In this document: piece after piece, positions 43,302 through 54,458 of the stretch | Layout of the letters: every line of letters begins with the position of its first letter | Numbering within the stretch: position 1 is the first letter of the stretch | Assembly: GCF_027921445.1 (NCBI RefSeq) | Contig: NZ_CP115667.1 | Location: forward strand, 310,001 to 374,000 | Source of the DNA: Peptoniphilus equinus | GTDB lineage: Bacteria > Bacillota > Clostridia > Tissierellales > Peptoniphilaceae | Length of the DNA stretch: 64,000 nucleotides | Direction of reading: 5' to 3' | Notes under the pieces: generated by a model | The model's input: only the letters and a program-made list of their open reading frames with translations | Told to the model about the DNA's origin: nothing | Database searches by the model: none | Program-made: the position numbers and the translations under genes

Positions 43302-44174
43302 ATGTACGATATTAAAGAAATTTACGAAGCCTATACCGTTAAAGAAGCCATAGCGTTAAAAGAAGCGCACCCTGAAGCCATCATTCTGGGCGGCGGCAGT
43401 GATGTACTCGTTGCCCTTCGGGAAGGCAAGTACACCGATCCTGTGGTGATTTCCATCTATTTAATCGAGGACCTCAAAGGCGTACGCATGGAAGATGGCG
43501 ACATCCTTATCGGCGCACTCACATCCTTTACGGACATTGCTGAAGACCCTATTATTTTGGAGCACATTCCGACCTTAGCCGATGCCGTCCTCACGGTAGG
43601 CGGTCCTCAGCTGAGAAACATCGCCTCCATTGGCGGCAACATTTCCAACGGTGTGCCGTCTGCGGACTCTGCCACCACACTGCTTGCCTACGACGCCATC
43701 GTGATGCTCGAAGGCAAAGATGGCATAAGGGAGTGCCCGATCACCGAGTTTTACATTAAGACCGGTCAAGTAGATATTCGTCCGACAGAAATTGTCACCG
43801 GGTTGAAAATTAAACAGACATCCTTTGACGGCTATTATGGTAACTATTTTAAGTATGCCATGAGAGAGGCCATGGATATTGCGACCAGTACTTGTTCTAT
43901 CAATGTCAAGCTGAACGGTAAGGTGATAGACGACATCCGTGCCGCCTATGGAGTTGCCGCACCGATTCCGAAGCGGGTTATGGATGCAGAAGCCGCCTTT
44001 AGAGGTAAAGAGCTCACGGATGAGACCATTGACGCCTTTGCAGAAAAGGTGATGGACGAACTCAGTCCTCGAGATTCCTGGCGTGCCTCCAAAGCACTTC
44101 GCACACACATCTTAAAAGAAATCACACGCCGCAATCTCGTTGCCATCAGAGACAAAGGAGGCCTCCATGATTAA
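43302..44174 (+). CDS. xdhB: Molybdenum hydroxylase FAD-binding subunit
   Basis: 290 residues of the CO dehydrogenase flavoprotein/XDH medium subunit family. FAD-binding loops are LGGGSDVLVALREG near residue 35 and LRNIASIGGNISNGVPSADSA near residue 105. A C-terminal CO_deh_flav_C-like domain follows. It passes electrons from the Fe-S subunit to the acceptor. It starts 7 bp after the large subunit and overlaps the small subunit start by 8 bp, in the order Mo-FAD-FeS. Confidence 0.9.
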   Translation: MYDIKEIYEAYTVKEAIALKEAHPEAIILGGGSDVLVALREGKYTDPVVISIYLIEDLKGVRMEDGDILIGALTSFTDIAEDPIILEHIPTLADAVLTVGGPQLRNIASIGGNISNGVPSADSATTLLAYDAIVMLEGKDGIRECPITEFYIKTGQVDIRPTEIVTGLKIKQTSFDGYYGNYFKYAMREAMDIATSTCSINVKLNGKVIDDIRAAYGVAAPIPKRVMDAEAAFRGKELTDETIDAFAEKVMDELSPRDSWRASKALRTHILKEITRRNLVAIRDKGGLHD

Positions 44175-44727
44175 ACAACACACCTGTGAGCATGGGCCCT
44201 ATGAGCCGCAAGAGACCATCTTGCGCCATGAGCCTCAATACAAATTAGTACGATGCCGCATCAATGGCAAGCCGGTGACCAAAATGACAGATATGCGTGC
44301 GTCCCTGGCGGATTTTTTGAGAAATGACTTCTCCCTCACCAGTGTGAAGAAGGGCTGTGAAGTCGGGGAATGCGGCGCCTGTGCCGTCAAAATTGACGGA
44401 AAGAGTTTTAATGCCTGCATCTATCTTGCCATTTGGGCGGAAGACAAAGATATTTGGACTGTGGAAGGGCTTTTGGACGGCGACGGTAACCTCTCGATTA
44501 TCCAACAGGCTTTTGTGGATGAAGCGGCTGTGCAATGCGGGTTTTGTACGCCGGGCTTTATCATCACCGCATCGGAGATTGTGGATCGCAAACAACGCTA
44601 CAGCCGCGATGAACTCCGACGTCTCTTAGCCGGTCACCTCTGTCGTTGTACCGGATATGAAAATATTCTTCGAGCTGTCGAAGTGGCCATTGAGCGCAAT
44701 ATTGCCAAATCTGAAGCCGCTAAGTGA
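44167..44727 (+). CDS. xdhC: Molybdenum hydroxylase 2Fe-2S subunit
   Basis: 186 residues. The plant-type ferredoxin cluster motif is CEVGECGAC with a fourth Cys in NAC (about residues 68-92). A second all-helical cluster domain has CGFC and CRCTGYENI (about 125-165). It carries electrons from the Mo site to FAD. About 30 residues precede the usual start of this family, including three His/Cys in KQHTCEHG, perhaps an N-terminal extension. ATG 44167 follows AAAGGAGG and overlaps the FAD subunit end. The symbol naming for this subunit varies. Confidence 0.9.
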   Translation: MIKQHTCEHGPYEPQETILRHEPQYKLVRCRINGKPVTKMTDMRASLADFLRNDFSLTSVKKGCEVGECGACAVKIDGKSFNACIYLAIWAEDKDIWTVEGLLDGDGNLSIIQQAFVDEAAVQCGFCTPGFIITASEIVDRKQRYSRDELRRLLAGHLCRCTGYENILRAVEVAIERNIAKSEAAK

Positions 44728-44745
44728 GCGGATCACGCCAATAAA

Positions 44746-44778
44746 AAAGGCGTCCTGTGAAAGGACGTCTTATTTTTT
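44746..44778. terminator. Bidirectional terminator between hydroxylase operon and AKR gene
   Basis: AAGGCGTCCT/AGGACGTCTT (44747-44756 with 44762-44771), A-run before, T-run after. Confidence 0.9.
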
Positions 44779-45591
44779 TGCAATGTCATTTAGCCAAGCG
44801 GTATCCAGTGGACTTTTGGACACGTGATGGTTGCGATCCAACTTTTCCAGTGCTTTAAAATCTTCATCACTGAGGGTCACGGTGTTAGCCGCCATGTTTT
44901 CTTTTAAGCGTGTGACATTAGTCGTGCGAGGAATGACGGCAACGCCTCGGTGGAGATTGTAGGCGAGAATAATTTGTCCCGGCGTCGCATGATGGGAAGC
45001 GGCAAGGGATTGAATGGTGGGATGGTTAAAGAGAAAGGCTTCGCCTCGTGCCAGAGGACTCCATGCTACCGGTGTGATCCCGTCAGCTTTCAGCCGCGCC
45101 ACAAAGTCGAAGAGACCTAAGAGCGGATGGGTTTCGATTTGGTTGAGTTGAGGCATGATCGTGGCGGTCGTCTTCAATTCGTCCAGGTGGGTGTCATAAA
45201 AGTTGCACACACCGATGTTTTCAAAGACACCTTGTGAGTAGTAGTCTTCCAAGACTTTCCAAGATGCATTGGACTGCGGACCCGGCCAGTGAAGATACAT
45301 AACTTTGAGACGATCCACACCGAGCGCTTTGAGAGAGCGGTCAATGCTTCGTTTCGTGGCCTCTTCGCCGTAATCTTTTGGCCAAACTTTGGTCGCCACA
45401 TCCATCGTAAAGCCGAGACTCTTAAAGACCTCGCCGATCAGGCCTTCATTGTCATAGTAGTAAGCGGTGTCGATGTAGTTGTACCCGGCTTCTTTTGCCG
45501 CCGGAAGAAGTTCTGCCAAGGCGTCTCGATCAGTGATGGTATAAACCCCCAGGCCGATGGGGTCAAAAGTGTGGTTGTTATTTAGAATCAT
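44770..45591 (-). CDS. Aldo/keto reductase
   Basis: 273 residues, TIM-barrel AKR. The catalytic tetrad positions are visible: Asp-Tyr in [12 protein letters not shown], Lys in ATKVWPKD, and His in [13 protein letters not shown]-binding residues lie in the C-terminal [14 protein letters not shown]. It reduces aldehydes or ketones with NADPH; AKRs of this 2,5-diketogluconate-reductase-like group are broad in substrate. GAGGTA precedes ATG 45591. It is divergent from uvrB. Confidence 0.9.
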   Translation of the reverse strand: MILNNNHTFDPIGLGVYTITDRDALAELLPAAKEAGYNYIDTAYYYDNEGLIGEVFKSLGFTMDVATKVWPKDYGEEATKRSIDRSLKALGVDRLKVMYLHWPGPQSNASWKVLEDYYSQGVFENIGVCNFYDTHLDELKTTATIMPQLNQIETHPLLGLFDFVARLKADGITPVAWSPLARGEAFLFNHPTIQSLAASHHATPGQIILAYNLHRGVAVIPRTTNVTRLKENMAANTVTLSDEDFKALEKLDRNHHVSKSPLDTAWLNDIAKK

Positions 45592-45650
45592 AGTTACCTC
45601 CTCGATATCTTATACCCACGTAAGCGTCCGTTAACTGTTGTCACTTGGGG

Positions 45651-45656
45651 TATAAT
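45651..45656 (+). promoter_or_regulatory. -10 element of uvrB
   Basis: TATAAT 17 bp before the chosen start; no good -35 and no LexA-type SOS box seen. Confidence 0.5.
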
Positions 45657-45672
45657 GAAAGAAGGTGATTTT

Positions 45673-47655
45673 ATGGAATTTAAAATTCATTCGGACTTTA
45701 AACCTATGGGGGACCAGCCGGAAGCGGTTGAGAGGTTGGTTCAAGGGTTACATCGCAACTTAAAACATCAAACCTTGCTCGGGGTCACAGGCTCAGGTAA
45801 GACGTTTACCATGGCCAATATTATTGAAAGAGTACAACGTCCCACCCTTGTCATCGCACACAACAAGACCTTGGCCTATCAACTGGCCAGTGAGTTTCGA
45901 GAATTCTTCCCGGACAATGCCGTGGAATACTTTGTCTCGTATTACGATTATTACCAGCCGGAAGCTTATGTACCGATGAGTGATACATTTATCGAGAAGG
46001 ATTCCTCCATCAACGATGAGATTGACAAGCTGCGTCACTCCGCCACTATGGCGCTGTTCGAGCGTCGAGATGTGATTATTGTGGCGTCGGTGTCCTGCAT
46101 CTATGGCTTAGGGGATCCCATCGACTATGAAAATCTGGTGGTATCCCTTCGTCCCGGCATGATCAAGGACCGTAACGATATCATGCGAAAGCTTATCGAC
46201 ATTCAGTACGTCCGTAACGACGTGAACTTTGTGCGGGGTACGTTTCGTGTGCGGGGCGACGTCTTGGAAATATTCCCTGCGGCGTCGTCTGAGCATTCAC
46301 TGCGAGTGGAATTTTTCGGCGACGAGATTGATCGCATTACGGAAGTGAATGCACTGACCGGGGAAGTGGTGGGCTATCGAAACCACGCCGCCATTTATCC
46401 TGCGTCCCACTTTGCCACCGGGGAAGAGAAGGTGAAGCGTGCCATCGGCACTATTGAAGTCGAGCTGAAGGCGCGCTTGGAAGAACTTCGAGACCAGGAG
46501 AAGCTCCTGGAAGCTCAGCGTCTTGAACAGCGAACCAACTACGATTTGGAAATGCTTGAAGAAATGGGATTTTGTTCCGGGATTGAAAACTATTCACGCC
46601 ATCTTTCCGCCCGTCCGGCAGGCTCTCGGCCCTATACCTTGATCGACTATTTCCCCAAGGATTTTCTTACAATTATTGACGAGTCTCACGCCACCCTTCC
46701 TCAAATTCGAGGGATGTACAATGGGGATAGGGCGCGCAAGGAGACTCTAGTGGAGTACGGTTTTCGACTGCCGTCGGCGCTGGACAACCGACCATTGAAA
46801 TTTCCTGAATTTGAAAGCTTGATGAACCAATGTATCTACGTCTCTGCCACACCGGGCCCTTACGAAGAAGCTCACGAACAGAACCGGGCGGAGCAGATTA
46901 TTCGTCCGACAGGTCTGTTGGATCCGAAGATTGACATTCGTCCGACCACCCATCAGATTGACGACCTCATTGAAGAGATCAACGGATGTGTCGAACGCCG
47001 CGAACGGGTGCTTGTCACCACCCTCACTAAAAAAATGGCGGAGGACTTGGCACAGCATTTTAAAGAGCTGGGGATCAAGTCGACGTATATGCACAGTGAT
47101 GTGGACACCATTGAACGGATGGAAATCATTCGCGATCTTCGATTGGGTATTTACAATGTGCTGATCGGTATCAATCTTTTGCGTGAGGGGCTTGATATTC
47201 CTGAAGTGTCTCTGGTGGTCATTTTAGATGCGGACAAGGAAGGGTTCTTGCGATCGGATACGTCGCTTATTCAGACGGCAGGACGCGCCGCCCGAAATGC
47301 GAACGGACGTGTTATAATGTATGCAGACACGGTGACCGGCTCCATGCAGCGGACTGTTGACGAAACGGAGCGCCGGCGGGATATTCAGGACGCCTATAAC
47401 AAGGCTCACGGCATTACGCCTAAGTCGGTATCTAAGAGCGTACGGGAAGTTATCGAGGCGACGATGGCGGCAGAGAAGACGGTGGACTATGATGCCATCG
47501 ACACGTTCTCCAACGATGAAATTCGTGGCATGATTGATGCGCTCAAACCGGAAATGTACAAAGCTGCCGAAGCTCTGGACTTTGAAAAGGCTGCGGAGAT
47601 TCGGGATAAAATTAAAGAACTGAAGATACAAATGGAGAAGATGAAAGATAATTGA
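45673..47655 (+). CDS. uvrB: Excinuclease ABC subunit B
   Basis: 660 residues. Helicase motif I is GVTGSGKT (about residue 40), the beta-hairpin region has [12 protein letters not shown], motif II is IIDESH, motif [11 protein letters not shown], and a C-terminal UVR domain has [17 protein letters not shown]. It loads at damage sites after UvrA during nucleotide excision repair. ATG 45673 follows GAAGGTG; ATG 45655 overlaps the -10 element. uvrA follows 7 bp later. Confidence 0.97.
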   Translation: MEFKIHSDFKPMGDQPEAVERLVQGLHRNLKHQTLLGVTGSGKTFTMANIIERVQRPTLVIAHNKTLAYQLASEFREFFPDNAVEYFVSYYDYYQPEAYVPMSDTFIEKDSSINDEIDKLRHSATMALFERRDVIIVASVSCIYGLGDPIDYENLVVSLRPGMIKDRNDIMRKLIDIQYVRNDVNFVRGTFRVRGDVLEIFPAASSEHSLRVEFFGDEIDRITEVNALTGEVVGYRNHAAIYPASHFATGEEKVKRAIGTIEVELKARLEELRDQEKLLEAQRLEQRTNYDLEMLEEMGFCSGIENYSRHLSARPAGSRPYTLIDYFPKDFLTIIDESHATLPQIRGMYNGDRARKETLVEYGFRLPSALDNRPLKFPEFESLMNQCIYVSATPGPYEEAHEQNRAEQIIRPTGLLDPKIDIRPTTHQIDDLIEEINGCVERRERVLVTTLTKKMAEDLAQHFKELGIKSTYMHSDVDTIERMEIIRDLRLGIYNVLIGINLLREGLDIPEVSLVVILDADKEGFLRSDTSLIQTAGRAARNANGRVIMYADTVTGSMQRTVDETERRRDIQDAYNKAHGITPKSVSKSVREVIEATMAAEKTVDYDAIDTFSNDEIRGMIDALKPEMYKAAEALDFEKAAEIRDKIKELKIQMEKMKDN

Positions 47656-47662
47656 GGTTGGT

Positions 47663-50485
47663 ATGAACTCAAACATTGTGATAAAAGGAGCTCGAGTCCA
47701 CAATTTAAAAAATGTGGACTTAGAGATTCCTAGAAATAAATTCGTGGTCTTTACAGGACTTTCCGGGTCAGGGAAGTCCTCTCTTGCCTTTGATACGATC
47801 TATGCCGAGGGACAACGCCGCTATGTTGAGTCCCTCTCCAGTTATGCCCGTCAATTTTTAGGACAGATGGACAAGCCGGAAGTGGATTATATTGAAGGGA
47901 TGAGCCCGGCCATATCCATCGATCAAAAGACCACATCGAAGAATCCCCGCTCGACGGTGGGTACCGTCACGGAGATTTATGACTACTTGCGGCTCCTCTA
48001 TGCCCGTATCGGCAGGCCCTACTGCGCAAAGTGCGGCAAGGAGATTACGTCGTATTCTCCCGACCAGATGGTGGATTCGGTGATGGAACTGGATGAAGGG
48101 ACACGTATCATGATTGTGGCGCCCTTCGTCAAGCGACGCAAAGGCACGCACAAGCGCAATTTGGAGCAGATAAAAAAAGACGGCTATCTCAGAGTCATGA
48201 TCGACGGTGCACTGTACCACCTGGATGATGAGATTGAGTTGGATAAGAACAAAGTCCACGACATTGATGTGGTGGTCGATCGTCTCATTGTCAGAGATGG
48301 CATTGAGTCACGGCTCACCGATTCCATTGAACAGGCGCTTCGACTTTCGGACGGTCTGATCTATGTGGATATCATCGACGGGGAGCGGCTCACTTTTTCC
48401 TCTAAGCTGGCCTGTCCCGACTGCGGCATTATCATTGAAGAATTGACGCCGCGTTCCTTTTCGTTTAACACCCCGATCGGGGCGTGTGACACCTGTCACG
48501 GTATCGGCTACAGCAAAGAAGTCGACGAAGATCTCGTCATTCCCAACAAGGAGTTGTCCCTCAACCAAGGGGCCGTCGCCTGTTATTCGACGATGGAGGG
48601 GACGTATTACAGTCAGATGATTAAAGCGCTGGCCGATCATCATGGGTTCAGTATGGACGAACCTATTCAAAATGCACCGAAAGCTTTTTTAGATGACTTG
48701 TTTAACGGCTCTGACGTCAAATTAAAATTCACATTTAATTCCCACTTTTCCGGGCATAAATCCTATACCGGAACGTTTGAAGGGATCAAGGCGAACTTAA
48801 AGCGCCGTTATATTGAAACAACTTCTGATGCCCAGTTAGGTCGGATTGAACAGTTTCTCTCCGACACGCCGTGCCCGACCTGTCACGGCGCACGGTTGAA
48901 GGCGTCGTCCCTTATGGTACGGGTAGGGGGGCTGAATATCTATGAAGCCACCCAACTTTCCATTGTCAAAGCGATGGATTTCTTTGATCATTTGGAACTT
49001 ACAGAAAAAGAGACGCTGATTGCCGCGGAGATTTTAAAAGAAATTAAAGCCCGCCTGAGCTTTTTAAATACGGTAGGGCTGGACTATATTACCTTGGCCC
49101 GCATGAGCGGGACACTCTCCGGCGGTGAGTCTCAGCGGATTCGCCTTGCCACGCAAATCGGCTCTAAGCTGGTGGGAGTCATTTATGTGTTGGATGAACC
49201 GAGCATCGGACTGCATCAGCGGGACAACGACAAACTCTTAGGCGCACTGCGGGAGCTCACCGATGCAGGCAACACCCTTATCGTCGTCGAACACGATGAG
49301 GATACCATGCGTGTTGCCGATCAAATCGTGGACATTGGCCCGGGAGCGGGGCGTCATGGCGGCGAAATCGTGGCTCAAGGTACGCCAAACGAAGTAGCGG
49401 CTTGTGAAGATTCCATCACAGGGGCCTATCTGTCCGGTCGCCAACGCATCGAAGTGCCGACACAGCGTCGTCCCTACACCGGATCGGAAATCACGATAAA
49501 AGGTGCGGCAGAGAACAACCTGAAACACATTGATGTGAGTTTTCCTCTGGGACAATTTGTCGCTGTCACCGGCGTGTCCGGCAGTGGCAAGAGCTCTCTG
49601 GTCAACGAGATTCTCTTTAAAGCTCTGGCAGGCAAGTTGAACGGATCCCGTATCAAGGCCGGTCAGCACGACAGCATTGAAGGCTTGGACGCCATTGATA
49701 AGGTGGTCGACATTGATCAAAGTCCCATTGGACGCACGCCACGCTCTAATCCGGTCACCTATACCGGCACCTTTGATATTATTCGGGATATTTTTGCAAA
49801 TACCAACGAGTCGAAACTTCGAGGCTATAAAAAAGGCCGCTTCTCCTTTAATGTCAAAGGGGGGCGATGTGAGGCCTGTAAAGGGGACGGCATTATCAAA
49901 GTTGAAATGCACTTTTTACCGGATGTCTACGTGCCTTGTGAAGTGTGTAAGGGCAAGCGCTACAATCGTGAGACGCTGCAAGTGACATACAAGGGCAAGA
50001 ATATTTCTGATGTGCTGAATATGACGGTAGAAGAAGCCATTGACTTCTTTGCCGTCCACCCTCGTATTCTTCGTCGATTGGAGACGCTAAAGAACGTGGG
50101 CCTCTCCTATATTAAGCTCGGCCAACCGTCCACGCAGCTCTCCGGCGGGGAAGCGCAACGGATTAAGTTGGCGACGGAACTGTCCAAAGTGGCGACAGGA
50201 CGAACCATGTATATCTTGGATGAGCCGACCACAGGTCTTCACTCGGAAGATGTGCGCAAGCTTATCGGCGTGCTCCAAGAGTTGGTGGATCGGGGCAATA
50301 CTGTCGTTGTCATTGAACACAACCTGGATGTCATTAAGACCGCAGATCATATTATTGATCTGGGTCCTGAAGGCGGCGATGGCGGCGGTACGGTCATTGC
50401 CACCGGACGCCCTGAACAGATTGCATCCAATCCGGCATCTTACACGGGGCAGTTTTTGAAAAAAGTACTAAAGGAGTCAAGATGA
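47663..50485 (+). CDS. uvrA: Excinuclease ABC subunit A
   Basis: 940 residues, full length. Two ABC ATPase modules are seen: Walker [13 protein letters not shown] (about 31) and [10 protein letters not shown] (about 640), and signatures LSGGESQRI and LSGGEAQRI. Zinc-binding Cys pairs occur in CAKCGKE, CPDCG/CDTCHG and CEACKGDG...[10 protein letters not shown]. It recognises damaged DNA and recruits UvrB. It follows uvrB by 7 bp, and the transpeptidase gene starts in an ATGA overlap with its stop. Confidence 0.97.
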   Translation: MNSNIVIKGARVHNLKNVDLEIPRNKFVVFTGLSGSGKSSLAFDTIYAEGQRRYVESLSSYARQFLGQMDKPEVDYIEGMSPAISIDQKTTSKNPRSTVGTVTEIYDYLRLLYARIGRPYCAKCGKEITSYSPDQMVDSVMELDEGTRIMIVAPFVKRRKGTHKRNLEQIKKDGYLRVMIDGALYHLDDEIELDKNKVHDIDVVVDRLIVRDGIESRLTDSIEQALRLSDGLIYVDIIDGERLTFSSKLACPDCGIIIEELTPRSFSFNTPIGACDTCHGIGYSKEVDEDLVIPNKELSLNQGAVACYSTMEGTYYSQMIKALADHHGFSMDEPIQNAPKAFLDDLFNGSDVKLKFTFNSHFSGHKSYTGTFEGIKANLKRRYIETTSDAQLGRIEQFLSDTPCPTCHGARLKASSLMVRVGGLNIYEATQLSIVKAMDFFDHLELTEKETLIAAEILKEIKARLSFLNTVGLDYITLARMSGTLSGGESQRIRLATQIGSKLVGVIYVLDEPSIGLHQRDNDKLLGALRELTDAGNTLIVVEHDEDTMRVADQIVDIGPGAGRHGGEIVAQGTPNEVAACEDSITGAYLSGRQRIEVPTQRRPYTGSEITIKGAAENNLKHIDVSFPLGQFVAVTGVSGSGKSSLVNEILFKALAGKLNGSRIKAGQHDSIEGLDAIDKVVDIDQSPIGRTPRSNPVTYTGTFDIIRDIFANTNESKLRGYKKGRFSFNVKGGRCEACKGDGIIKVEMHFLPDVYVPCEVCKGKRYNRETLQVTYKGKNISDVLNMTVEEAIDFFAVHPRILRRLETLKNVGLSYIKLGQPSTQLSGGEAQRIKLATELSKVATGRTMYILDEPTTGLHSEDVRKLIGVLQELVDRGNTVVVIEHNLDVIKTADHIIDLGPEGGDGGGTVIATGRPEQIASNPASYTGQFLKKVLKESR

Positions 50486-51231
50486 AAAAATTAATTTTAG
50501 CTGTGGCTTTGGTGTTAGTGAGCACAGGCAGTGTCTTTGCCGCCTACGTTCGCCCCAACACCTTTATGGATAAAACGGGCTATCGCAAAGTGGAGGAAGT
50601 GAAGCGCTTCCAGGCTTTAAATAACATTGATGTGGACGGCGTGGTGGGACCTTTTACCCAAAAAGTTCTCTACGGTCCCAATATGGTGGCTGCCGATGTC
50701 ATCACTGCGAAGCCGACCACGGGAGACTGGATTGTCATCAATAAATCCAAGAAGATTTTGACTTATTACCGTGGCGACAAGCCGCTGTATAAGTTTCCGG
50801 TGACCCTGGGCACATCTGAAACACCGACGCCCTCTGCCAAGGCCACAATTGTGAATAAGCACAAGAATCCGGCTTGGGGCGGTATGGGAGGTAAGTATAC
50901 GCCTGCCGCCGCCGATGATCCCAACAATCCTCTCGGGGAACGTTGGATGGGTCTTAACATTCCGGGAATGAGCGGTTACGGCATTCACGGGAACATCAAG
51001 CCCCATCAAATCGGGACCTATTCGTCCAACGGCTGCATTCGTATGTTCAACTACGACATCGAAACCTTTATCTTTCCGCAAGCCAAAGTAGGGATGCCTG
51101 TATGGATCGGGACCGATGCTGAGCTGAAAAGCTGGGGCGTGGAGCAATTGATCTTTGAAGACACGCAACCGGCTGTACCTGAGACGCCAAAGGCGCCGCA
51201 GTATGACACAGAAGAACTGTTAGTATTTTAA
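50482..51231 (+). CDS. Secreted L,D-transpeptidase (YkuD)
   Basis: 249 residues. A signal peptide ends near VFA-AY (about residue 20). A short peptidoglycan-binding-like segment follows ([26 protein letters not shown], shown here as about residues 36-62), then a YkuD catalytic domain (about 75-215). The catalytic motif is a His in GIHGN and SSNGCIRM with the nucleophilic Cys. It forms 3-3 crosslinks in peptidoglycan or attaches proteins. It overlaps the uvrA stop, an odd partner for repair genes. A C-terminal Pro/Glu-rich tail follows the domain. Confidence 0.9.
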   Translation: MKKLILAVALVLVSTGSVFAAYVRPNTFMDKTGYRKVEEVKRFQALNNIDVDGVVGPFTQKVLYGPNMVAADVITAKPTTGDWIVINKSKKILTYYRGDKPLYKFPVTLGTSETPTPSAKATIVNKHKNPAWGGMGGKYTPAAADDPNNPLGERWMGLNIPGMSGYGIHGNIKPHQIGTYSSNGCIRMFNYDIETFIFPQAKVGMPVWIGTDAELKSWGVEQLIFEDTQPAVPETPKAPQYDTEELLVF

Positions 51232-51247
51232 TGTTAGGAGGATTCGT

Positions 51248-52663
51248 ATGAATTTAGAACCGAAAGATGTTTTTCACTGGTTTCATGAGTTGAACCAAGT
51301 ACCACGCTGCTCCGGACAGGAAGAAGCTGTCTCCAAATTCTTGGAAAACTTTGCCAAAGAACGCGGCTTTGAAGTGCGTCGTGATGATGCGAATAATGTC
51401 ATTATCAAAGTACCGGCAACAGCAGGTTATGAAAATCGCAAGTCTGTCATCATCCAAGGACACATGGACATGGTTTGTGTCAAAGATCCCGGCGTGAACC
51501 ACAACTTTGACACCGATCCTATTGATATGGAAGTGGACGGCGATTTCCTTAAGGCCAAAGGTACCACCCTTGGCGGCGACGACGGGATTGCTGTCGCCTT
51601 TGCCATGGCTATTCTCGACGGCGACTATCCGCATCCGGAGCTGACCGTATTGATCACGACCGAAGAAGAAACGACTATGAACGGCGCCAACGCCATCAAA
51701 TCAGGCGATGTCACCGGCGATTATCTGTTCAATATCGATTCCGAAGAAGAAGGCATTTTTCTCGTCAGCAGTGCGGGCGGTGCAGAAACCTACAACGTCT
51801 TTAAAGGCACGCGAGAAGCAGCTGTAGAACAAGGTATTAAAATTACAGTCAAGGATCTTGAAGGCGGTCACTCCGGGATGGAAATCAATAAAGGCCGTGG
51901 CAACGCCAATGTCTTTATGGGACGTCTTCTCGCAGCCCTTAAAGATTTCAATCCGCGACTGTCTACCATAAACGGCGGTACCAAACACAACGCTATTGCA
52001 AGTCACGGCGAAGCGGTTCTCACAGTCAGTGATGCCGACAAGGCCAAGGCTGTGGTTGAAGCTCTCGGGGCACAACTGCTTCACGAAGTGCACGCCACCG
52101 ATCCTCGCGGTGCAGTAGAAGTTAGCGACGCTGACGTGGATACTGTCTTTGATGCCACTACTTCGGCGAACTTCATTCATTTCCTTCGTCTGGTACCTAA
52201 TGGCGTGTACAGTATGTCTCAAGATATTGACGGCTTGGTGGAATCATCCCTTAACAATGCCGTCATCACCACTGAAGAGGACACCATCACCTTTGTTATT
52301 TCAGTACGCTCATCTTCTGAGTCTCGACTGGACGAAGTACTTGGTACGATTGAAACCCTCGACGAGGTGTTCGGCGGCAAGTTTGACATTGAAAATGCGT
52401 ATCCGGGTTGGGAATATGAACCGGGCAGCAAGATAGAAGAGATCGTCAAAGCTACCTGGTCGGAACTTTACGGCGATGCGAAATTTGAAGCGGTACATGC
52501 CGGGTTGGAATGCGGTGTGCTGAAAAAAGTGCTCCCTGATACCGAGATGATTTCCTTCGGTCCAAATATGTTTGATGTCCACAGTCCGAAAGAAAAGCTG
52601 AGCATCAGCTCCACCGAGCGCGTGTTCCAATTCACCTTGGCGCTGTTACAAGCCATTGACTAA
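51248..52663 (+). CDS. pepD: Aminoacyl-histidine dipeptidase (PepD, M20)
   Basis: 471 residues of the M20C/PepD family. Metal and catalytic residues are in QGHMDMVC (His and Asp), LGGDDGIAVA (Asp), TTEEETTMNGA (Glu pair) and FDVHSPKE (His) near the C-terminus. It cleaves Xaa-His and other dipeptides in the cytosol. TTAGGAGG precedes the ATG. It lies 16 bp after the transpeptidase and before a terminator, ending the uvrB-uvrA run. Confidence 0.94.
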   Translation: MNLEPKDVFHWFHELNQVPRCSGQEEAVSKFLENFAKERGFEVRRDDANNVIIKVPATAGYENRKSVIIQGHMDMVCVKDPGVNHNFDTDPIDMEVDGDFLKAKGTTLGGDDGIAVAFAMAILDGDYPHPELTVLITTEEETTMNGANAIKSGDVTGDYLFNIDSEEEGIFLVSSAGGAETYNVFKGTREAAVEQGIKITVKDLEGGHSGMEINKGRGNANVFMGRLLAALKDFNPRLSTINGGTKHNAIASHGEAVLTVSDADKAKAVVEALGAQLLHEVHATDPRGAVEVSDADVDTVFDATTSANFIHFLRLVPNGVYSMSQDIDGLVESSLNNAVITTEEDTITFVISVRSSSESRLDEVLGTIETLDEVFGGKFDIENAYPGWEYEPGSKIEEIVKATWSELYGDAKFEAVHAGLECGVLKKVLPDTEMISFGPNMFDVHSPKEKLSISSTERVFQFTLALLQAID

Positions 52664-52670
52664 ATAACAC

Positions 52671-52700
52671 AAAACCCTCCTAAGTCTTAGGAGGGTTTTT
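52671..52700 (+). terminator. Terminator after pepD
   Basis: AAAACCCTCCTAA/TTAGGAGGGTTTT perfect stem (52671-52683 with 52687-52699), loop GTC, T-run. Confidence 0.95.
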
Positions 52701-53018
52701 TATAGGGCCTGTTTTACTTAGGGCAAACTGATCCGCGGAAGTTGTCACGACGACGCGGCGAATAAAAATTTTGCGGTGAATCGTTTTTAATCAGTGGAGG
52801 GCATCGAACACATCTGTGTTTGTGGACGAACATTGGACGAAACGGCAAATGAAAAAGTATAATTTATCAAAATACGTCCATCACATTATAATGTTATAAC
52901 GTACTATCTCAATTTAGAATCATTTAAGATAAGTCAGCGTTTTCATCTGTGGACACGTTATTGATGAGTATCAATTATACTTATACCATAATTAAAATAC
53001 CAAAGAAGGAGAAAGTAT
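52701..53018. other. Leader region of the antiporter gene
   Basis: No gene seen. It turns AT-rich from 52850. TTATCA-17-TATAAT (52864-52892), inside the palindrome ACATTATAATGT (52883-52894), is a promoter candidate with a possible operator. A second candidate, TTGATG-17-TACCAT, lies at 52961-52989. No T-box is present. Confidence 0.55.
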
Positions 53019-54338
53019 ATGATCTTATTTAATCCCGTTGTCATTTCAGTTATTGTCATGTGCATTCTGTGCTTGATGAAATTCAATGTGCTCTTAGCGA
53101 TCATTGTATCGACCCTTGTGGCAGGATTTAGCGCAGGTATGCCGCTCATCGAAGGCGACGATTCCATTATCAACTTACTTGTCGGCGGCATGGGCGGCAA
53201 CTCCAATACGGCGCTAAGTTATATTTTGTTGGGAGCTTTTGCCGTGGGTCTGGCACAAAGTGGTCTGGGGACCATTCTTGCCCGAAAGATTGCCGGCGTG
53301 TTGTCCGGAAAGAAAATGTTTTTGATTTTTGCCTTGGCATTTATTGCCTGCTTTTCTCAAAATTTAGTTCCGGTTCACATTGCATTTATTCCGATTCTCA
53401 TTCCACCGCTGCTTACGGTCTTTAACAAGCTTAAGATTGACCGCCGTGCGATTGCGTGTGCGCTGACCTTTGGTTTGAAGGCGCCGTATATTTCCATTCC
53501 CCTGGGCTTTGGTCTGATTTTTCACCAAACGCTTGTCGATAATATCACTGAAGCCGGTCTGCCTGTCACTGTAGCGGATACGCGCAGCGTCATGTGGATT
53601 GGCGGTCTCGCGATGTTGGTCGGGTTAATCGTCGTGGTGCTGTTCTTATACAGAAAAGATCGTGACTATCAAGATTTGCCTGTCATGGGGGCCGATGATG
53701 CTGAGGGCGAAGTGACTATGACCCGTGAATCATGGGGCGCTCTTATCGGATGTATCGTTACGGCGGTCATCTCTGCAGTGACGGAATCCCTTCCATTAGG
53801 CGCACTGGGCGGACTGATTACCATGCTTCTGACCGGATGTGTGAAGCTGAAAAACTTGGATGACGTTATGGACGGCGGTATCCGCATGATGGGTTTTATC
53901 GCCTTCGTGATGTTGGTGGCTTCGGGATATGCCAATGTCCTTAGAACCAGCGGCGCTGTTGAAGAACTTGTTACCACGGCGGCGACCTATATGTCCGGTT
54001 CGAAACCTGTTGCAGCATTCATTATGCTTTTGGTCGGACTGTTGATCACCATGGGTATCGGGACATCTTTTGGAACCATTCCGATTATCACCTCGATCTA
54101 TGTGCCTTTGGGACTTCAAATTGGTCTTTCAGTACCGACTATCATTTTGCTGATCGGTCTTGCTGCCGCACTTGGGGATGCAGGTTCTCCGGCATCGGAT
54201 TCCACACTGGGACCGACGTCCGGTTTGAATGCAGACGGTCAACACAATCACATTTGGGATACGTGTGTACCGACCTTTATTGCCTATGATATTTTCCTCA
54301 TCATTGGTGGGGTTGTCGGGACGATGATTTTAGGCTAA
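53019..54338 (+). CDS. Na+/H+ antiporter-family carrier
   Basis: 439 residues with about eleven membrane spans, resembling the NhaC/YuiF-type Na+/H+ antiporter superfamily. Segments include AGFSAGMPLIEG, SYILLGAFAVGLAQSGLGTILARKIAG, NLVPVHIAFIPILIPPLL and GDAGSPASDSTLGPTSGLNADGQ HNHIWDT near the end (His-rich). YuiF-like members are predicted histidine carriers, and the upstream gene is an Xaa-His dipeptidase, but the link is only positional. AAGGAG precedes the ATG. Confidence 0.82.
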   Translation: MILFNPVVISVIVMCILCLMKFNVLLAIIVSTLVAGFSAGMPLIEGDDSIINLLVGGMGGNSNTALSYILLGAFAVGLAQSGLGTILARKIAGVLSGKKMFLIFALAFIACFSQNLVPVHIAFIPILIPPLLTVFNKLKIDRRAIACALTFGLKAPYISIPLGFGLIFHQTLVDNITEAGLPVTVADTRSVMWIGGLAMLVGLIVVVLFLYRKDRDYQDLPVMGADDAEGEVTMTRESWGALIGCIVTAVISAVTESLPLGALGGLITMLLTGCVKLKNLDDVMDGGIRMMGFIAFVMLVASGYANVLRTSGAVEELVTTAATYMSGSKPVAAFIMLLVGLLITMGIGTSFGTIPIITSIYVPLGLQIGLSVPTIILLIGLAAALGDAGSPASDSTLGPTSGLNADGQHNHIWDTCVPTFIAYDIFLIIGGVVGTMILG

Positions 54339-54354
54339 CTTTAAAAATGCATTT

Positions 54355-54389
54355 AATCCGTTGAGCGGCAGGCTTGACGGATTTTTTTA
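54355..54389 (+). terminator. Terminator after antiporter
   Basis: 12-bp stem AATCCGTTGAGC/GCTTGACGGATT (two wobble pairs), loop GGCAG, T-run. Confidence 0.9.
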
Positions 54390-54398
54390 TTTCCGGTG

Positions 54399-54446
54399 TT
54401 GACAGTGTCATTATAAAAGGTTATAGTGTATATATACAGTATATAC
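54399..54446 (+). promoter_or_regulatory. Promoter and probable GntR operator
   Basis: TTGACA (54399-54404), 17 bp, TATAGT (54422-54427). The palindrome TGTATATATACA (54427-54438) overlaps the end of the -10 and is followed by GTATATAC (54439-54446). The position suits autorepression by the GntR protein encoded next. Confidence 0.75.
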
Positions 54447-54458
54447 GGTAGGTGAAAC

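Noticed and set aside
45592-45672. LexA/SOS box upstream of uvrB
   Set aside because: No CGAAC-type inverted repeat is present, so SOS control cannot be supported from this sequence.
52701-53018. Histidine T-box upstream of the YuiF-like carrier
   Set aside because: No AGGTGG T-box motif or Stem I elements are found in the leader.
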